The notes under the pieces were generated by a model. The model worked only from the letters and a program-made list of their open reading frames with translations. It ran no database searches and was not told the DNA's origin. Position numbers and translations under genes: made by a program. This document shows, in pieces, positions 42,228-50,740 of a stretch of 64,000 bases of DNA. Origin of the DNA: Micromonospora lutea. Its GTDB lineage: Bacteria > Actinomycetota > Actinomycetes > Mycobacteriales > Micromonosporaceae. The stretch is from contig NZ_BOPB01000022.1 in assembly GCF_016863535.1 (NCBI RefSeq), positions 29,926 to 93,925 of the forward strand, in the 5' to 3' direction. Numbering within the stretch: position 1 is the stretch's first letter; every line of letters begins with the position of its first letter.

Positions 42228-45200
42228 GTGGACAACGCGTACCCCTGCCCGGCCTGCGGTTTCCCGGCGAATCTGAACTCCGGCTGTTCCGGCTGCGGCC
42301 GGCCGCCGCACCCGGCTGCGGCCGAGGTGATCCGGCTCGATCGGGAGATCGTCGCGCTGGACGGCCAGGCGCAGCAGGCCCGTCAGGCGTACCAGGGGCT
42401 GGTCGGGCGGCTGGACGCGGCACGGCGGCGGCGGGCTGAACTGGCCACCGCGATCCGGGCCGAGTTCCCGGTGCCCGTCGCACCGTCGGGGGGCGGCGGC
42501 GCACCGGCCGTCGGCGGGTACGCGGGGCCCGCTGCCGTGGCGGTTTCCGGTGCACGGCCTGTTCCGGTGCCGGTTCGCCCGGGGGGTGCCGAAGCGTCGA
42601 CGCGGACCGTGCAGGGGCTGCTCTTCGTCCTGGGGGGACTGCTGCTCGGCACGGCGGCGACGGTCTTCACGGCGGTGGCCTGGGCGTCGGTGGGGGTGGC
42701 CGGCCGGGCGGTGATCCTGCTGGCGTTCACCGCGTTGCTGCTGGCCGTGCCGCTGATCGCACGTTGGCGGGGACTGCGCGGCACCGCCGAGACCTTCGCC
42801 GCCGTCGGCCTGCTGCTGGTGCTGCTCGACGGGTACGCCGCCTGGTCGGTCGACCTGTTCTCGGTGACCACCTGGCCGGGCAGCCGGTACGCCGCGCTGG
42901 TCGCGGCGGTCGGGGCGGCGGTGGCGGTCGGTTACGCCCGAGTCAGCCAACTGGTCGTGCCATGGTTCGCCGCGCTGCTCGTCGTCCAGCCGGTGCTGCC
43001 GTTGCTGGCCGCCGAGGCCCGTCCGGAACCGGCCGGCTGGGCGGTGGTCTTCGTCGGGGTGGCGCTGGTCGACCTGACCGTGGTGGTCGCGCTGCGGCGC
43101 GTCAATGTCGTCGCGGGCGAGGGGGCCGCGACGACACCGGCGGTCCGGTTGGCCGGCAAGACGCTGGCCTGGATCGGGTTCGCCGGTTGGCTGCTGCTCG
43201 CCGGGGGCTGCGCGCTGGTGCCCCTGCTGGTCGGCCGGGCGGGTGACGTACCGCTGCTGGCCGGCGGACCGATGCTGCTGGTGGCGCTGACCGCGTTCGG
43301 CGCGGCGCTGGTGACCGGTGGTGAGCCGGCACGGACGTTGGCCGGCTGCGCGCTGGTGCCGGTACTGGCCGGTGCGATCATCCGCCCGGTGGTGGAGGTG
43401 CGCGCCTCGGTGTGGTTGCTGGTGGCGGCGTTGGTCGTGCTGGGGTTGGCCGGCGCGGTGCGGGCGCTTCCGCGCGGCTGGCAGGCCGGTCCACGGCTGG
43501 GGGCGCAGCTGGTCAGTTCTGGCGCAGGAGCGCTGGCGACGCTGACCGGGCTGCTGCTGGCCGGCATCGCCGTGGGCCGGTCGTTGCCGCCCTGGCGGGG
43601 CGCGCAGCCGGGCCCGGCGTACGCGTGGGGTTGGCAGCTGCCACTGATGGTGGCGCTGGCCTCGGTGGCGGTGGCCCTGCTGCTGTCCCGGGCGGCCCGA
43701 TCGGGGGTGCTGCTCGTCGGTGCCGCCGCGACGGCGTTCGCCGTGCCGGTGGCCTGGGCCGCGCCGTGGCCGGCCGTGGTCGCGATCGACCTCGCGGTGG
43801 GTGCGGCGGTGCTGGTCGTGGCGGTGGCTCGCCCGACGCTGCCGAGCGGGGCGGTGCTGGTCTCGGCGTGTGCCGGCGCGGCGCTGCTCGGGCACGGGTT
43901 GCTGGTCGGGTTGGCCGACCCGATCGGTGCCGGCGCCGCCTGCGCGGTGATCCTGGCCGTCGGCCTCGCTGTGGCGGTCGTCGGGCGACACGGCGACCCG
44001 GTTCGCCGGGCGGTGGCCGGTTGCGGGCTGACTGCCGCGGTACTCGTGGTGCCGGCGGGGGCGGCGATCGCGCTGATCGGTGCCGGTGCCTCGCCGTGGT
44101 GGCAGGCCCGGGCCGCGCTGGCCGCCGTCGCGTTGCCGGCGGTGGCGCTGCTCGCGCTGCGTCGATCCTGGTCCGACCTGACCGGGTACGCCTCGACCGG
44201 GCTCGCCGTGGTGGCGGTGCTGACCGGCTTGTCGCCGCTGGTCGTACCGGGTGCCGAGCGGATGACGGTGTACGCGGCGGTGGCGGCGTCGCTGGTCGCG
44301 CTCGCCGGGTTCCGGGCTCGCCCGGCGGGGCTGCTGCCGGTGGCCGGGCTGGGCCTGGCCGCGGTGGCGGTGCTGGGGGCGGTGCCGATGGTCGTGACCG
44401 CTCTGTTGACGCCGTACGGTCCGCCGCCCGAGCCGTGGTCCGGTGTCCCGGGAGTCCAGGCGTCGCCGGACGCGCTGCCGGTCGGCGTGTCGCTGGTGCT
44501 GCTGGCGGTGGCGGCGGCGCTGGCCGTCGCGCCGGCAACTTCACCCGCTGTCGGTGCTGGCCCCAGCGACGACGGCCGTGCCGGGGGCGCCTGGCGGATC
44601 GCCGGGGCGGCGCTGCCCTTCGTGGCCGCCGCCGCGCCGGTGCTGCTGGTCGCCGCTGCCGCGCCGTGGCCGGTGGTGCCGGGGGTGGCGCTGTTGGGCG
44701 GGGTGGCGCTGCTGCTGGCGAGCGCGCTGCTGGGCCGGAGCGGCCCCGCTGTCCGGGTGGCCCTGCCGGTCGGGTTGGTGCTGCTGATCGGAGGGCTGCT
44801 CAATCTCCACGCCACCCGCGCCGGCACCCTGGGCACCTTCGGTCTGCTGGTGGCGGCGGCGACGGTGGTCGGCGTGGCCGCGCGTCACGTGCCGGTACGC
44901 CTGGTCGGCTGGCTGGTCGCGGTGGCGGCGGCGACCGGGTTCGCGATCTCCGCTGCTTTTGCCGGCGGGCAACCGCCCCACGTGGCGGCGTTCGCGGTGC
45001 TCGGTGTCGCCGCGCTCGCCCTGGCCGTCGCCGCGACGCTGCCGTCGAGCCGGTGGAGTGCGCCGGTGCCACCGGTGTCCAGGGCGACCGGGTTCGCTGC
45101 GGCTCCGGCGGTCCCCGTCCGGCCGGCTCCGGTGCTGCTGGGCCGGGTCCTGGACGTCACCGCGCAGGCGGTCGCGTTCCTCGGGCTGCTGCTGGCCCTG

Positions 45201-45797
45201 GGTGCGCTCCGGTACGCCGCGACGATCTGCGTGCTGTGGGGCGTCGCGCTGGGCGTACGGCTGTTGCGGCGGAACGAGTCGACCAGCCGACGCTGGATTT
45301 TCGCCGGGATCGGTGGTGGCAGCGAACTGCTGGCGGTCTGGCTGCTGCTCGCCGCTGGCGGGGTGAGCGTGCTGGAGGCGTACACGGTCCCGTTGGCGGC
45401 GGTGGCGCTCGCCGCCGGAGCGGTGGGGCTGCGTACCCGGCCGGGGCTGAACAGCTGGTTGGCGCTCGGCCCTGGTCTGGCCGCCGTGCTGCTGCCCAGC
45501 CTGGCCGCGGTGCTGTTCGGCAGCGACCCGCAGCCCTGGCGGCGGCTGCTGCTCGGTGCCGCCGCGCTCGCCGTGACGCTGCTCGGCGCGGTCCGCCGCT
45601 GGCAGGCGCCGGTGGTGCTCGGCGGTGCCACGCTGGTCCTGCTCGCCCTGCACGAGCTGGTGCGCAGTTGGGACCTGCTGCCCCGGTGGGCCTACCTGGC
45701 CGTCGCCGGGTTGGCGCTGATCGGCTTGGCGACCACCTATGAACGCCGCCGTCGGGACCTGCTCCGGCTGCGATCCGCCGTCGGCCGCATGAGCTGA
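42228..45797 (+). CDS. Very large polytopic membrane protein with N-terminal zinc ribbon (SCO7613-like)
   Basis: This 1189-residue protein opens with a zinc-ribbon (CPACGFPANLNSGCSGCG), a short coiled segment (about 30-75) and a Pro/Gly/Ala-rich stretch. From about 125 to the end it has roughly thirty Ala/Val/Leu-rich membrane helices. I recall this architecture as the SCO7613 C-terminal-domain family of Streptomyces; function unknown. The last helices are followed by a short Arg-rich tail (YERRRRDLLRLR). CAGGAT ends 6 nt before GTG 42228, again leaderless. The coding region is among the most GC-rich here. Confidence 0.8.
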   Translation: MDNAYPCPACGFPANLNSGCSGCGRPPHPAAAEVIRLDREIVALDGQAQQARQAYQGLVGRLDAARRRRAELATAIRAEFPVPVAPSGGGGAPAVGGYAGPAAVAVSGARPVPVPVRPGGAEASTRTVQGLLFVLGGLLLGTAATVFTAVAWASVGVAGRAVILLAFTALLLAVPLIARWRGLRGTAETFAAVGLLLVLLDGYAAWSVDLFSVTTWPGSRYAALVAAVGAAVAVGYARVSQLVVPWFAALLVVQPVLPLLAAEARPEPAGWAVVFVGVALVDLTVVVALRRVNVVAGEGAATTPAVRLAGKTLAWIGFAGWLLLAGGCALVPLLVGRAGDVPLLAGGPMLLVALTAFGAALVTGGEPARTLAGCALVPVLAGAIIRPVVEVRASVWLLVAALVVLGLAGAVRALPRGWQAGPRLGAQLVSSGAGALATLTGLLLAGIAVGRSLPPWRGAQPGPAYAWGWQLPLMVALASVAVALLLSRAARSGVLLVGAAATAFAVPVAWAAPWPAVVAIDLAVGAAVLVVAVARPTLPSGAVLVSACAGAALLGHGLLVGLADPIGAGAACAVILAVGLAVAVVGRHGDPVRRAVAGCGLTAAVLVVPAGAAIALIGAGASPWWQARAALAAVALPAVALLALRRSWSDLTGYASTGLAVVAVLTGLSPLVVPGAERMTVYAAVAASLVALAGFRARPAGLLPVAGLGLAAVAVLGAVPMVVTALLTPYGPPPEPWSGVPGVQASPDALPVGVSLVLLAVAAALAVAPATSPAVGAGPSDDGRAGGAWRIAGAALPFVAAAAPVLLVAAAAPWPVVPGVALLGGVALLLASALLGRSGPAVRVALPVGLVLLIGGLLNLHATRAGTLGTFGLLVAAATVVGVAARHVPVRLVGWLVAVAAATGFAISAAFAGGQPPHVAAFAVLGVAALALAVAATLPSSRWSAPVPPVSRATGFAAAPAVPVRPAPVLLGRVLDVTAQAVAFLGLLLALGALRYAATICVLWGVALGVRLLRRNESTSRRWIFAGIGGGSELLAVWLLLAAGGVSVLEAYTVPLAAVALAAGAVGLRTRPGLNSWLALGPGLAAVLLPSLAAVLFGSDPQPWRRLLLGAAALAVTLLGAVRRWQAPVVLGGATLVLLALHELVRSWDLLPRWAYLAVAGLALIGLATTYERRRRDLLRLRSAVGRMS

Positions 45798-45806
45798 CAG
45801 CCTCCC

Positions 45807-45836
45807 CGACCCTCGCACCACGTGGTGCGAGGGTCG
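45807..45836. terminator. 30-bp perfect palindrome after the large membrane protein gene
   Basis: The sequence is a complete inverted repeat with arms CGACCCTCGCACCAC and no unpaired loop. As RNA it would form a very stable hairpin. It lies 10 nt after the stop of the membrane protein gene. It may be a terminator, or an operator for the ribbon-helix-helix gene downstream. Confidence 0.65.
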
Positions 45837-45851
45837 CCCGCACACCACATG

Positions 45852-45922
45852 GTGCCACTGCTGGTGCCATGCTGAGCCAAGATGCTTTGTTTGTGTGCCA
45901 AACATGTGCCATCATGTTGCCA
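45852..45922 (+). promoter_or_regulatory. GTGCCA repeat array upstream of ribbon-helix-helix gene
   Basis: GTGCCA occurs at 45852, 45864, 45895 and 45906, with a TTGCCA at 45917. Spacings of 12 and 11 bp within pairs are about one helical turn, the geometry bound by tandem ribbon-helix-helix dimers. The region is AT-rich for this genome and probably contains the promoter. Confidence 0.5.
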
Positions 45923-46443
45923 TGGACCTGACCCCGTATGTGAGCAACCTCGGACGCGAGTTCGCCACGCTCGCCGAAGCCGGAGGCGAGGACGCGCGTG
46001 CGCTGGTCGAGCGACTGACCGGCTCGCTTGAGTCGGCGATCCGGATGACCCTGCTGGACGCGCTGTCGGCCGCCGCCGACGAGATCACCCGGGATCTGGC
46101 TCCGGGGTCGGTGGAACTGCGCCTGCGCGGCCGCGATCCCAGCTTCGTCGTCACCCTGCCGCCCGCCGAGCCGGCCGGTCACGCGCAGGCCGCGACCGTG
46201 GCGGACGCCGCCGACGATCTGCTGATTGCCGAGGACGGTCCTGCGGCACGCATCAACGTACGCATGCCCGAGCAGCTCAAGACGGCGATCGAGGAGGCCG
46301 CCGCGAAGGAGGGGCGCTCGGTCAACGCCTGGCTGGTCCGGGCGGCGGCCGCCGCCCTGCAACGGCCCGACCGTGACCAGCGTCCCGTGCCACGTGGCAG
46401 CGGGAAACGAGCCAAGCAGGGCTTCACCGGCTGGGTGCGCTGA
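45922..46443 (+). CDS. Ribbon-helix-helix (Arc/HicB-type) DNA-binding protein with N-terminal extension
   Basis: The protein has 173 residues. The C-terminal half carries a ribbon-helix-helix: ARINVRMPEQLKTAIEEAAA (beta strand plus helix 1) and GRSVNAWLVRAAAAALQ (helix 2), ending in a basic tail GSGKRAKQG. The N-terminal 100 residues (NLGREFATLAEAGGEDAR...) are of an unknown, mostly helical type. No toxin gene adjoins it; instead a DUF4097 gene follows 75 nt later. It may autoregulate through the GTGCCA repeats. ATG 45904 and GTG 45895 are in-frame alternatives. Confidence 0.8.
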   Translation: MDLTPYVSNLGREFATLAEAGGEDARALVERLTGSLESAIRMTLLDALSAAADEITRDLAPGSVELRLRGRDPSFVVTLPPAEPAGHAQAATVADAADDLLIAEDGPAARINVRMPEQLKTAIEEAAAKEGRSVNAWLVRAAAAALQRPDRDQRPVPRGSGKRAKQGFTGWVR

Positions 46444-46518
46444 CCGCACCGCTCGGCTTTCCGCATCACGTCCCCGACCTGCGGGGACGACCCACCTACC
46501 CAGGAAGTGGGGACCACC

Positions 46519-47358
46519 ATGCCTGTTTTCGACACGCCCGAAGCCATCTCCGTCTCGGTCGAGCTCGGCGTCGGCAACGTACGCGTGACCGCCAGCGACC
46601 GGACCGACACGGTCGTCGAGGTCCGCCCGAGTGACGCTGCCGACGAGTCGGATGTCCAAGCCGCCGCCCAGATCCGGGTCGACTACACCGACGGCACACT
46701 CCGGGTCACCGGACCGAAGCGGGCTTTCGATTTTTCCAGGAAGACCAGGTCCGTGGACCTGACCATCGAGTTGCCCAGCGGATCCCACCTCAACGCCCAC
46801 CTGCTGATGGGTGACATCCGCGGTGTCGGTCGGCTCGGCGAGTGCCGGCTCAAGACCACCGGCAACGTGTGGCTCGAACGAACCGGTCCACTGCGCCTGC
46901 ACACCGGATTCGGCCACATCACCGCCGACGGCATCACCGGCGAGGTGGAGGTCTCCACCGGCTCCGGCACCATTCGGCTTGGCGAGATCGAGGGGGCCGC
47001 GGAGGTCAAGAACTCCAACGGCGACACCACGATCGACGCGGTCACCGGCGATGTGCGGGTCCGTAACGCCAACGGCGCCATCGACATCGAGCGGGCCGGT
47101 GCCGGCGTCGACGTGAAGACTTCCAACGGCAGCATCCACCTCGGCGAGGTGGTGCGCGGTGAGGTCGTCCTCGCCACCGCCGCGGGCGACCTGGACATCG
47201 GCATCGCCGAGGGCACCGCCGCCTGGCTTGAGGTGAACACCGGCTTCGGGCAGGTACGCAACCTGATGCAGGACGCCCCCCGGCCGGAAGAGGGCGACCA
47301 GACGGTCGAGGTGCGTGGACGCACCTCCTACGGCGACATCACCATCCACCGCTCCTGA
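46519..47358 (+). CDS. DUF4097-type beta-helix repeat protein
   Basis: The protein has 279 residues. From residue 60 on it is a series of short beta-strand repeats with SGSGTIRLGEIEG, NSNGDTTIDAVTGDV, NANGAIDIERAGAG and TSNGSIHLGEV, a right-handed beta-helix or adhesin-like stack. There is no signal peptide or membrane segment, unlike most DUF4097 proteins that sit outside the membrane. It lies between the ribbon-helix-helix gene and an ABC exporter pair, with tight spacing (25 nt to the ATPase gene). It may be an accessory of that exporter. Function unknown. Confidence 0.82.
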   Translation: MPVFDTPEAISVSVELGVGNVRVTASDRTDTVVEVRPSDAADESDVQAAAQIRVDYTDGTLRVTGPKRAFDFSRKTRSVDLTIELPSGSHLNAHLLMGDIRGVGRLGECRLKTTGNVWLERTGPLRLHTGFGHITADGITGEVEVSTGSGTIRLGEIEGAAEVKNSNGDTTIDAVTGDVRVRNANGAIDIERAGAGVDVKTSNGSIHLGEVVRGEVVLATAAGDLDIGIAEGTAAWLEVNTGFGQVRNLMQDAPRPEEGDQTVEVRGRTSYGDITIHRS

Positions 47359-47383
47359 CACCCGTCGGACCCCAGAGAGGACG

Positions 47384-48346
47384 ATGATGACCAGCACCTC
47401 TGTCCGTCCGGCGATCGCCGTGACCGGGCTACGGAAAGCCTTCGGCGACCAGGTCGTGCTCGACGGCCTCGACCTGACCGTGCCGAGGGGCACCGTCTTC
47501 TCGCTGCTCGGCGCCAACGGCGCCGGAAAGACCACCACCGTCAAGATCCTCTCCACTCTGCTCGGTGCCGACGCCGGTGACGTGCGGGTCGCCGGGCACG
47601 ACGTCGCCCGGGAACCGGACGCGGTACGCGCCGCGATCGGCGTCACCGGTCAGTTCTCCGCCGTGGACAAGCTGCTCACCGGTGAGGAGAACCTGCGGCT
47701 GATGGCGGACCTGCACCACCTCGCCCGCAGCGAGCGTGGTGAGCGCGTCGCGGGGCTGCTTCGACAGTTCGAGCTGACCGAGGCGGCCGACAGGCCGGCG
47801 GCGACCTACTCCGGAGGCATGGTGCGGCGGCTCGACCTGGCGATGACCCTGGTCGGAAACCCGCAAGTGATCTTCCTCGACGAACCGACCACCGGCCTGG
47901 ACCCGCGCAGCCGCCGGACCATGTGGGAGATCATCCGACAGTTGGTGGCCGACGGCGTCACCATCTTCCTGACCACGCAGTACCTGGCGGAGGCGGACGA
48001 GCTGGCCGACCGGATCGCGGTCCTCGACCGTGGTCGGGTGGTCGCCGAGGGCACCGCCGAGGAACTGAAGCGCCGCATCCCCGGTGGGCACGTACGGCTG
48101 CGGTTCGCCGACGAGCACGAGCTCGACGCGGCCCTGCGCGTGCTCGACCAGGCCGCGCGCACAAGCGACACGCTCGCGCTACGGGTGCCCAGCGACGGCA
48201 GCCTGCGCGCCCTGAAGACCCTGATCGGGCAGCTCGATGACCGGGCCGTCGAGGTCGAGGAGCTGTCCGTGCACACCCCCGACCTCGACGACGTCTTCCT
48301 CGCCGTCACCGGTCACCGTCGTGATGAGGAGAGGACCAGCCGATGA
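47384..48346 (+). CDS. Daunorubicin-resistance-type ABC transporter ATPase (DrrA family)
   Basis: The protein has 320 residues. Walker A GANGAGKTTT, signature YSGGMVRRLDLA, Walker B VIFLDEPTTGLD and switch region FLTTQYLAEADEL are intact. The C-terminal domain has the GTAEELKRR linker typical of DrrA. ATG 47384 or 47387 follows AGAGAGG. Partner of the permease, which overlaps by 4 nt. Substrate unknown; such pairs export hydrophobic drugs or lipids. Confidence 0.93.
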   Translation: MMTSTSVRPAIAVTGLRKAFGDQVVLDGLDLTVPRGTVFSLLGANGAGKTTTVKILSTLLGADAGDVRVAGHDVAREPDAVRAAIGVTGQFSAVDKLLTGEENLRLMADLHHLARSERGERVAGLLRQFELTEAADRPAATYSGGMVRRLDLAMTLVGNPQVIFLDEPTTGLDPRSRRTMWEIIRQLVADGVTIFLTTQYLAEADELADRIAVLDRGRVVAEGTAEELKRRIPGGHVRLRFADEHELDAALRVLDQAARTSDTLALRVPSDGSLRALKTLIGQLDDRAVEVEELSVHTPDLDDVFLAVTGHRRDEERTSR

Positions 48347-49176
48347 ACACCCCTGCCCTCGCCGGACCCGTACCGGTCGTCCGCCGTCCGCACCCGGTCC
48401 GCGACTCCACGACGATGCTGCGCCGCAACCTCAAACGGATGCTGCGGTACCCGTCAATGACCCTGATGCTCGTCGGGATGCCCGTCGTCTTTCTGCTGCT
48501 GTTCGTCTACGTCTTCGGCGGCACGCTCGGCAACGGGCTGGGCGGTTCGGCACCGGACGGCGCCACCGGCGGACGTGCGGCGTACGTCAACTACGTGACG
48601 CCCGCGATCATCCTGATGACCATCGCGGCCACGGTCCAGGGGACCGCCATCTCGGTCGCCATGGACCTGACCGAAGGGATCATCACCCGGTTCCGCACCA
48701 TGCACATCGCCCGGGTCTCGGTGCTGACCGGGCACGTCCTGGGCAGCGTGATCCAGACCGTGCTCAGCCTCGCGGTCGTGATCGGTGTGGCGTTGCTGGT
48801 CGGCTTCCGACCCACCGCCGGGGCGGTCGAGTGGCTGGCCACGGCTGGTTTCCTGGTGGCCGTCACCGTTGCCCTCGTCTGGTTGGCGGTCGCCCTCGGC
48901 CAGATCAGCGAGAGCGTCGAGACCGCGAGCAACCTGCCGATGCCGCTGATTCTGCTGCCGTTTCTCGGCAGCGGCTTCGTACCGACCGATTCGATGCCGG
49001 CGGGACTGCGGTGGTTCGCCGAGTATCAGCCCTTCACGCCGATCATCGAGACCGTACGCGGCCTGTTGACCGACGAGCCGGTCGGGAACAACGCGTGGAT
49101 CGCGCTCGGCTGGTGCGCCGTCATCGCGATCGGTGGCTACCTCTGGTCCAGGCGACTGTTCAACCGCGAGGCCTGA
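48343..49176 (+). CDS. ABC-2 permease (DrrB family)
   Basis: The 277-residue protein has six helices. The N-terminal MLRRNLKRMLRYPSMTLMLV is the conserved amphipathic entry of DrrB. LPFLGSGFVPTDSMPAGLRW near residue 205 and ITRFRTMHIARVSVL near 115 are family motifs. The start overlaps the ATPase stop (ATGA). Together with the ATPase and DUF4097 protein this is a probable four-gene unit starting at the ribbon-helix-helix gene. Confidence 0.92.
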   Translation: MNTPALAGPVPVVRRPHPVRDSTTMLRRNLKRMLRYPSMTLMLVGMPVVFLLLFVYVFGGTLGNGLGGSAPDGATGGRAAYVNYVTPAIILMTIAATVQGTAISVAMDLTEGIITRFRTMHIARVSVLTGHVLGSVIQTVLSLAVVIGVALLVGFRPTAGAVEWLATAGFLVAVTVALVWLAVALGQISESVETASNLPMPLILLPFLGSGFVPTDSMPAGLRWFAEYQPFTPIIETVRGLLTDEPVGNNAWIALGWCAVIAIGGYLWSRRLFNREA

Positions 49177-49225
49177 CGACGTCGGCCGGCCGGTCACCGC
49201 TGGTGGTGGTACCGGCCGGCACCGG

Positions 49226-49231
49226 TAGGGT
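49226..49231 (+). promoter_or_regulatory. Leaderless -10 element for the pterin dehydratase gene
   Basis: TAGGGT ends 6 nt before ATG 49238; no Shine-Dalgarno precedes the ATG. Confidence 0.5.
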
Positions 49232-49237
49232 CTGGCC

Positions 49238-49531
49238 ATGGCAGAGGTGCTCACCGCCGAGGCGGTGCGAAACGAGCTGGGTGGGCTGGCGGGCTGGTCG
49301 GGAGACCCCGCCGGGATCACCCGAACCGTGGAGCTGGCCAGCTTCCCGGACGCCATCGCGGTGGTCGACCGGGTCGCCGTCACGGCCGAGGAACTGGACC
49401 ATCACCCCGACATCGACATCCGGTGGCGCACGGTGACCTTCCGTTGCGTGACCCACTCGGTCGGCGGGGTCACCACGCGTGACATCCGGCTGGCCCGGCG
49501 GATCGACGAGATCGTGGAGGGTGCCCGATGA
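49238..49531 (+). CDS. 4a-hydroxytetrahydrobiopterin dehydratase (pterin carbinolamine dehydratase)
   Basis: The 97-residue protein has the family signature EELDHHPDIDIRW, with catalytic His residues, followed by VTFRCVTHSVGGVT. Family members dehydrate 4a-carbinolamines in tetrahydrobiopterin recycling, and many bacterial versions occur without an aromatic hydroxylase. It overlaps the FHA-domain gene by 4 nt (ATGA), so the two are co-translated. Confidence 0.92.
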   Translation: MAEVLTAEAVRNELGGLAGWSGDPAGITRTVELASFPDAIAVVDRVAVTAEELDHHPDIDIRWRTVTFRCVTHSVGGVTTRDIRLARRIDEIVEGAR

Positions 49532-50676
49532 GGTTCGAGATCAGCAAGGTGCTGGACGCCATCGAGGCGCGGGTCTGCACCGACCCGCAGCTGGCCCGCG
49601 CAGTGCTCGACCTGGCCGAGATCATCCGTTACCAGGATCTCGACGGTGGGCGTCCGGCGAGTTCGCTGCGCCTCGGCATGGTCATCGACGCGCTGGCCCG
49701 CAGCCTGGAGGAGGACAACGTCCCGGTCTACGCGGTGGTGCACCGGGGAATGCTCTCCGACGCCGACCTCACCTCCAACGAGCGCATGGTGGTGCGCAGG
49801 TGGGCCGACGACGGACTGGTGGAGGTACTCGACAACCCCGGTGACCGGATGTTGGAGGTGGCCGACCTGCTCGGCCTTCCGGTGCTCAGCCGGGTCCGCT
49901 TCGACGGTCTGCGTGGGCGGTTCCCCTGGCTGGTGGAACAGCCGGGCCGGGTCCTCGCCCCGGTGCCGGGTGCCGGCGGTCCGGTCTTCATCGCCCACGT
50001 CGGTGGCGGTCACACCCCGCTCGCCGGTCCACCCGCACCGGCCGCCGCCAAGCTGCTGTCCCGCGAGTGGCGTTGCCCCGAGTCCGGCTGCACCCTGTTC
50101 GGCGGCGCCGGCGGCGGAGGCGCCTTCGCCGACCTGGCCCGGATCGACCGCGCGCCGACCGGGCAACCGCCACCGTCGCTGCGCAACGGCGTACCCACCT
50201 GTCCCCGGCACGGCGCACGGCTGCGTGATGCCGGTCCCCGGCCGCGCAGCGAGGTCCTCGCGGTACGCGTCGGTGGCCTGATCCGCCGTCGTTTCGTGCT
50301 CACCGAGGAGCAGCCGGTGGTGATCGGCCGGGCACCGGAAGGCTCCGGCGGCATCATGCTCGGTCAGTGGCTCAACGACGAGGCGCGGCGCTGGATCAGC
50401 CGCAACCACCTGCGGCTGGAGCTGCGCGGCAACGACGTGGTCGCCACCGACGTCAGCACCAACGGCTCCGGTGTGCGGCCGGGCGGCTCGCTGGCGGAGG
50501 CGGACCGGATCCCGCTGGCCCCGCAGCAGTCCCGGGTGCTCGGTGCCGGTGACATGGTGGAGCTGTACCCGGGGGTGCAGATCGGCCGGCCGAACGAGTT
50601 CCCGGCGGGCGCGGCGTACAACCCGGACTCGGTGATGTCCGAGGCGCCGACCATGGCGATGCGCCTGCCCCGCTGA
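49528..50676 (+). CDS. FHA-domain protein with an uncharacterised N-terminal region
   Basis: The protein has 382 residues. The N-terminal 125 residues form a largely helical domain with an alternating acidic pattern (ISKVLDAIEARVCTDPQLARAV) that I do not recognise. The middle has C-x4-C (WRCPESGCTLF) and C-x2-H (PTCPRHGARL), a possible zinc site. The C-terminal FHA domain (about 255-345) has VVIGRAPEG, ISRNHLRLEL and TDVSTNGSGVR, the phosphothreonine-binding residues. Proteins with FHA domains read Ser/Thr kinase signals, and a kinase gene lies at 38 kb. A long hairpin follows the stop. Confidence 0.85.
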   Translation: MRFEISKVLDAIEARVCTDPQLARAVLDLAEIIRYQDLDGGRPASSLRLGMVIDALARSLEEDNVPVYAVVHRGMLSDADLTSNERMVVRRWADDGLVEVLDNPGDRMLEVADLLGLPVLSRVRFDGLRGRFPWLVEQPGRVLAPVPGAGGPVFIAHVGGGHTPLAGPPAPAAAKLLSREWRCPESGCTLFGGAGGGGAFADLARIDRAPTGQPPPSLRNGVPTCPRHGARLRDAGPRPRSEVLAVRVGGLIRRRFVLTEEQPVVIGRAPEGSGGIMLGQWLNDEARRWISRNHLRLELRGNDVVATDVSTNGSGVRPGGSLAEADRIPLAPQQSRVLGAGDMVELYPGVQIGRPNEFPAGAAYNPDSVMSEAPTMAMRLPR

Positions 50677-50689
50677 GGCCGCGAGAACG

Positions 50690-50727
50690 CCGGGTGGGCG
50701 TCGGGTCGGGACCCGACCCCCACCCGG
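50690..50727. terminator. Bidirectional terminator between FHA gene and rocD
   Basis: Arms CCGGGTGGG-c-GTCGGGTC and GACCCGAC-c-CCCACCCGG surround a 2-base loop, with one symmetric internal mismatch. It lies between convergent stop codons (50676 and 50741). Confidence 0.75.
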
Positions 50728-50740
50728 ACGGTACGACCGC

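Noticed and set aside
45922..46443. Toxin-antitoxin pair
   Set aside because: The ribbon-helix-helix protein has no small toxin ORF on either side; the next gene is a DUF4097 beta-repeat protein.
45157..47646. 829-codon minus-strand frame across the ribbon-helix-helix and DUF4097 genes
   Set aside because: It crosses intergenic palindromes and repeats and opposes genes with good starts and motifs.
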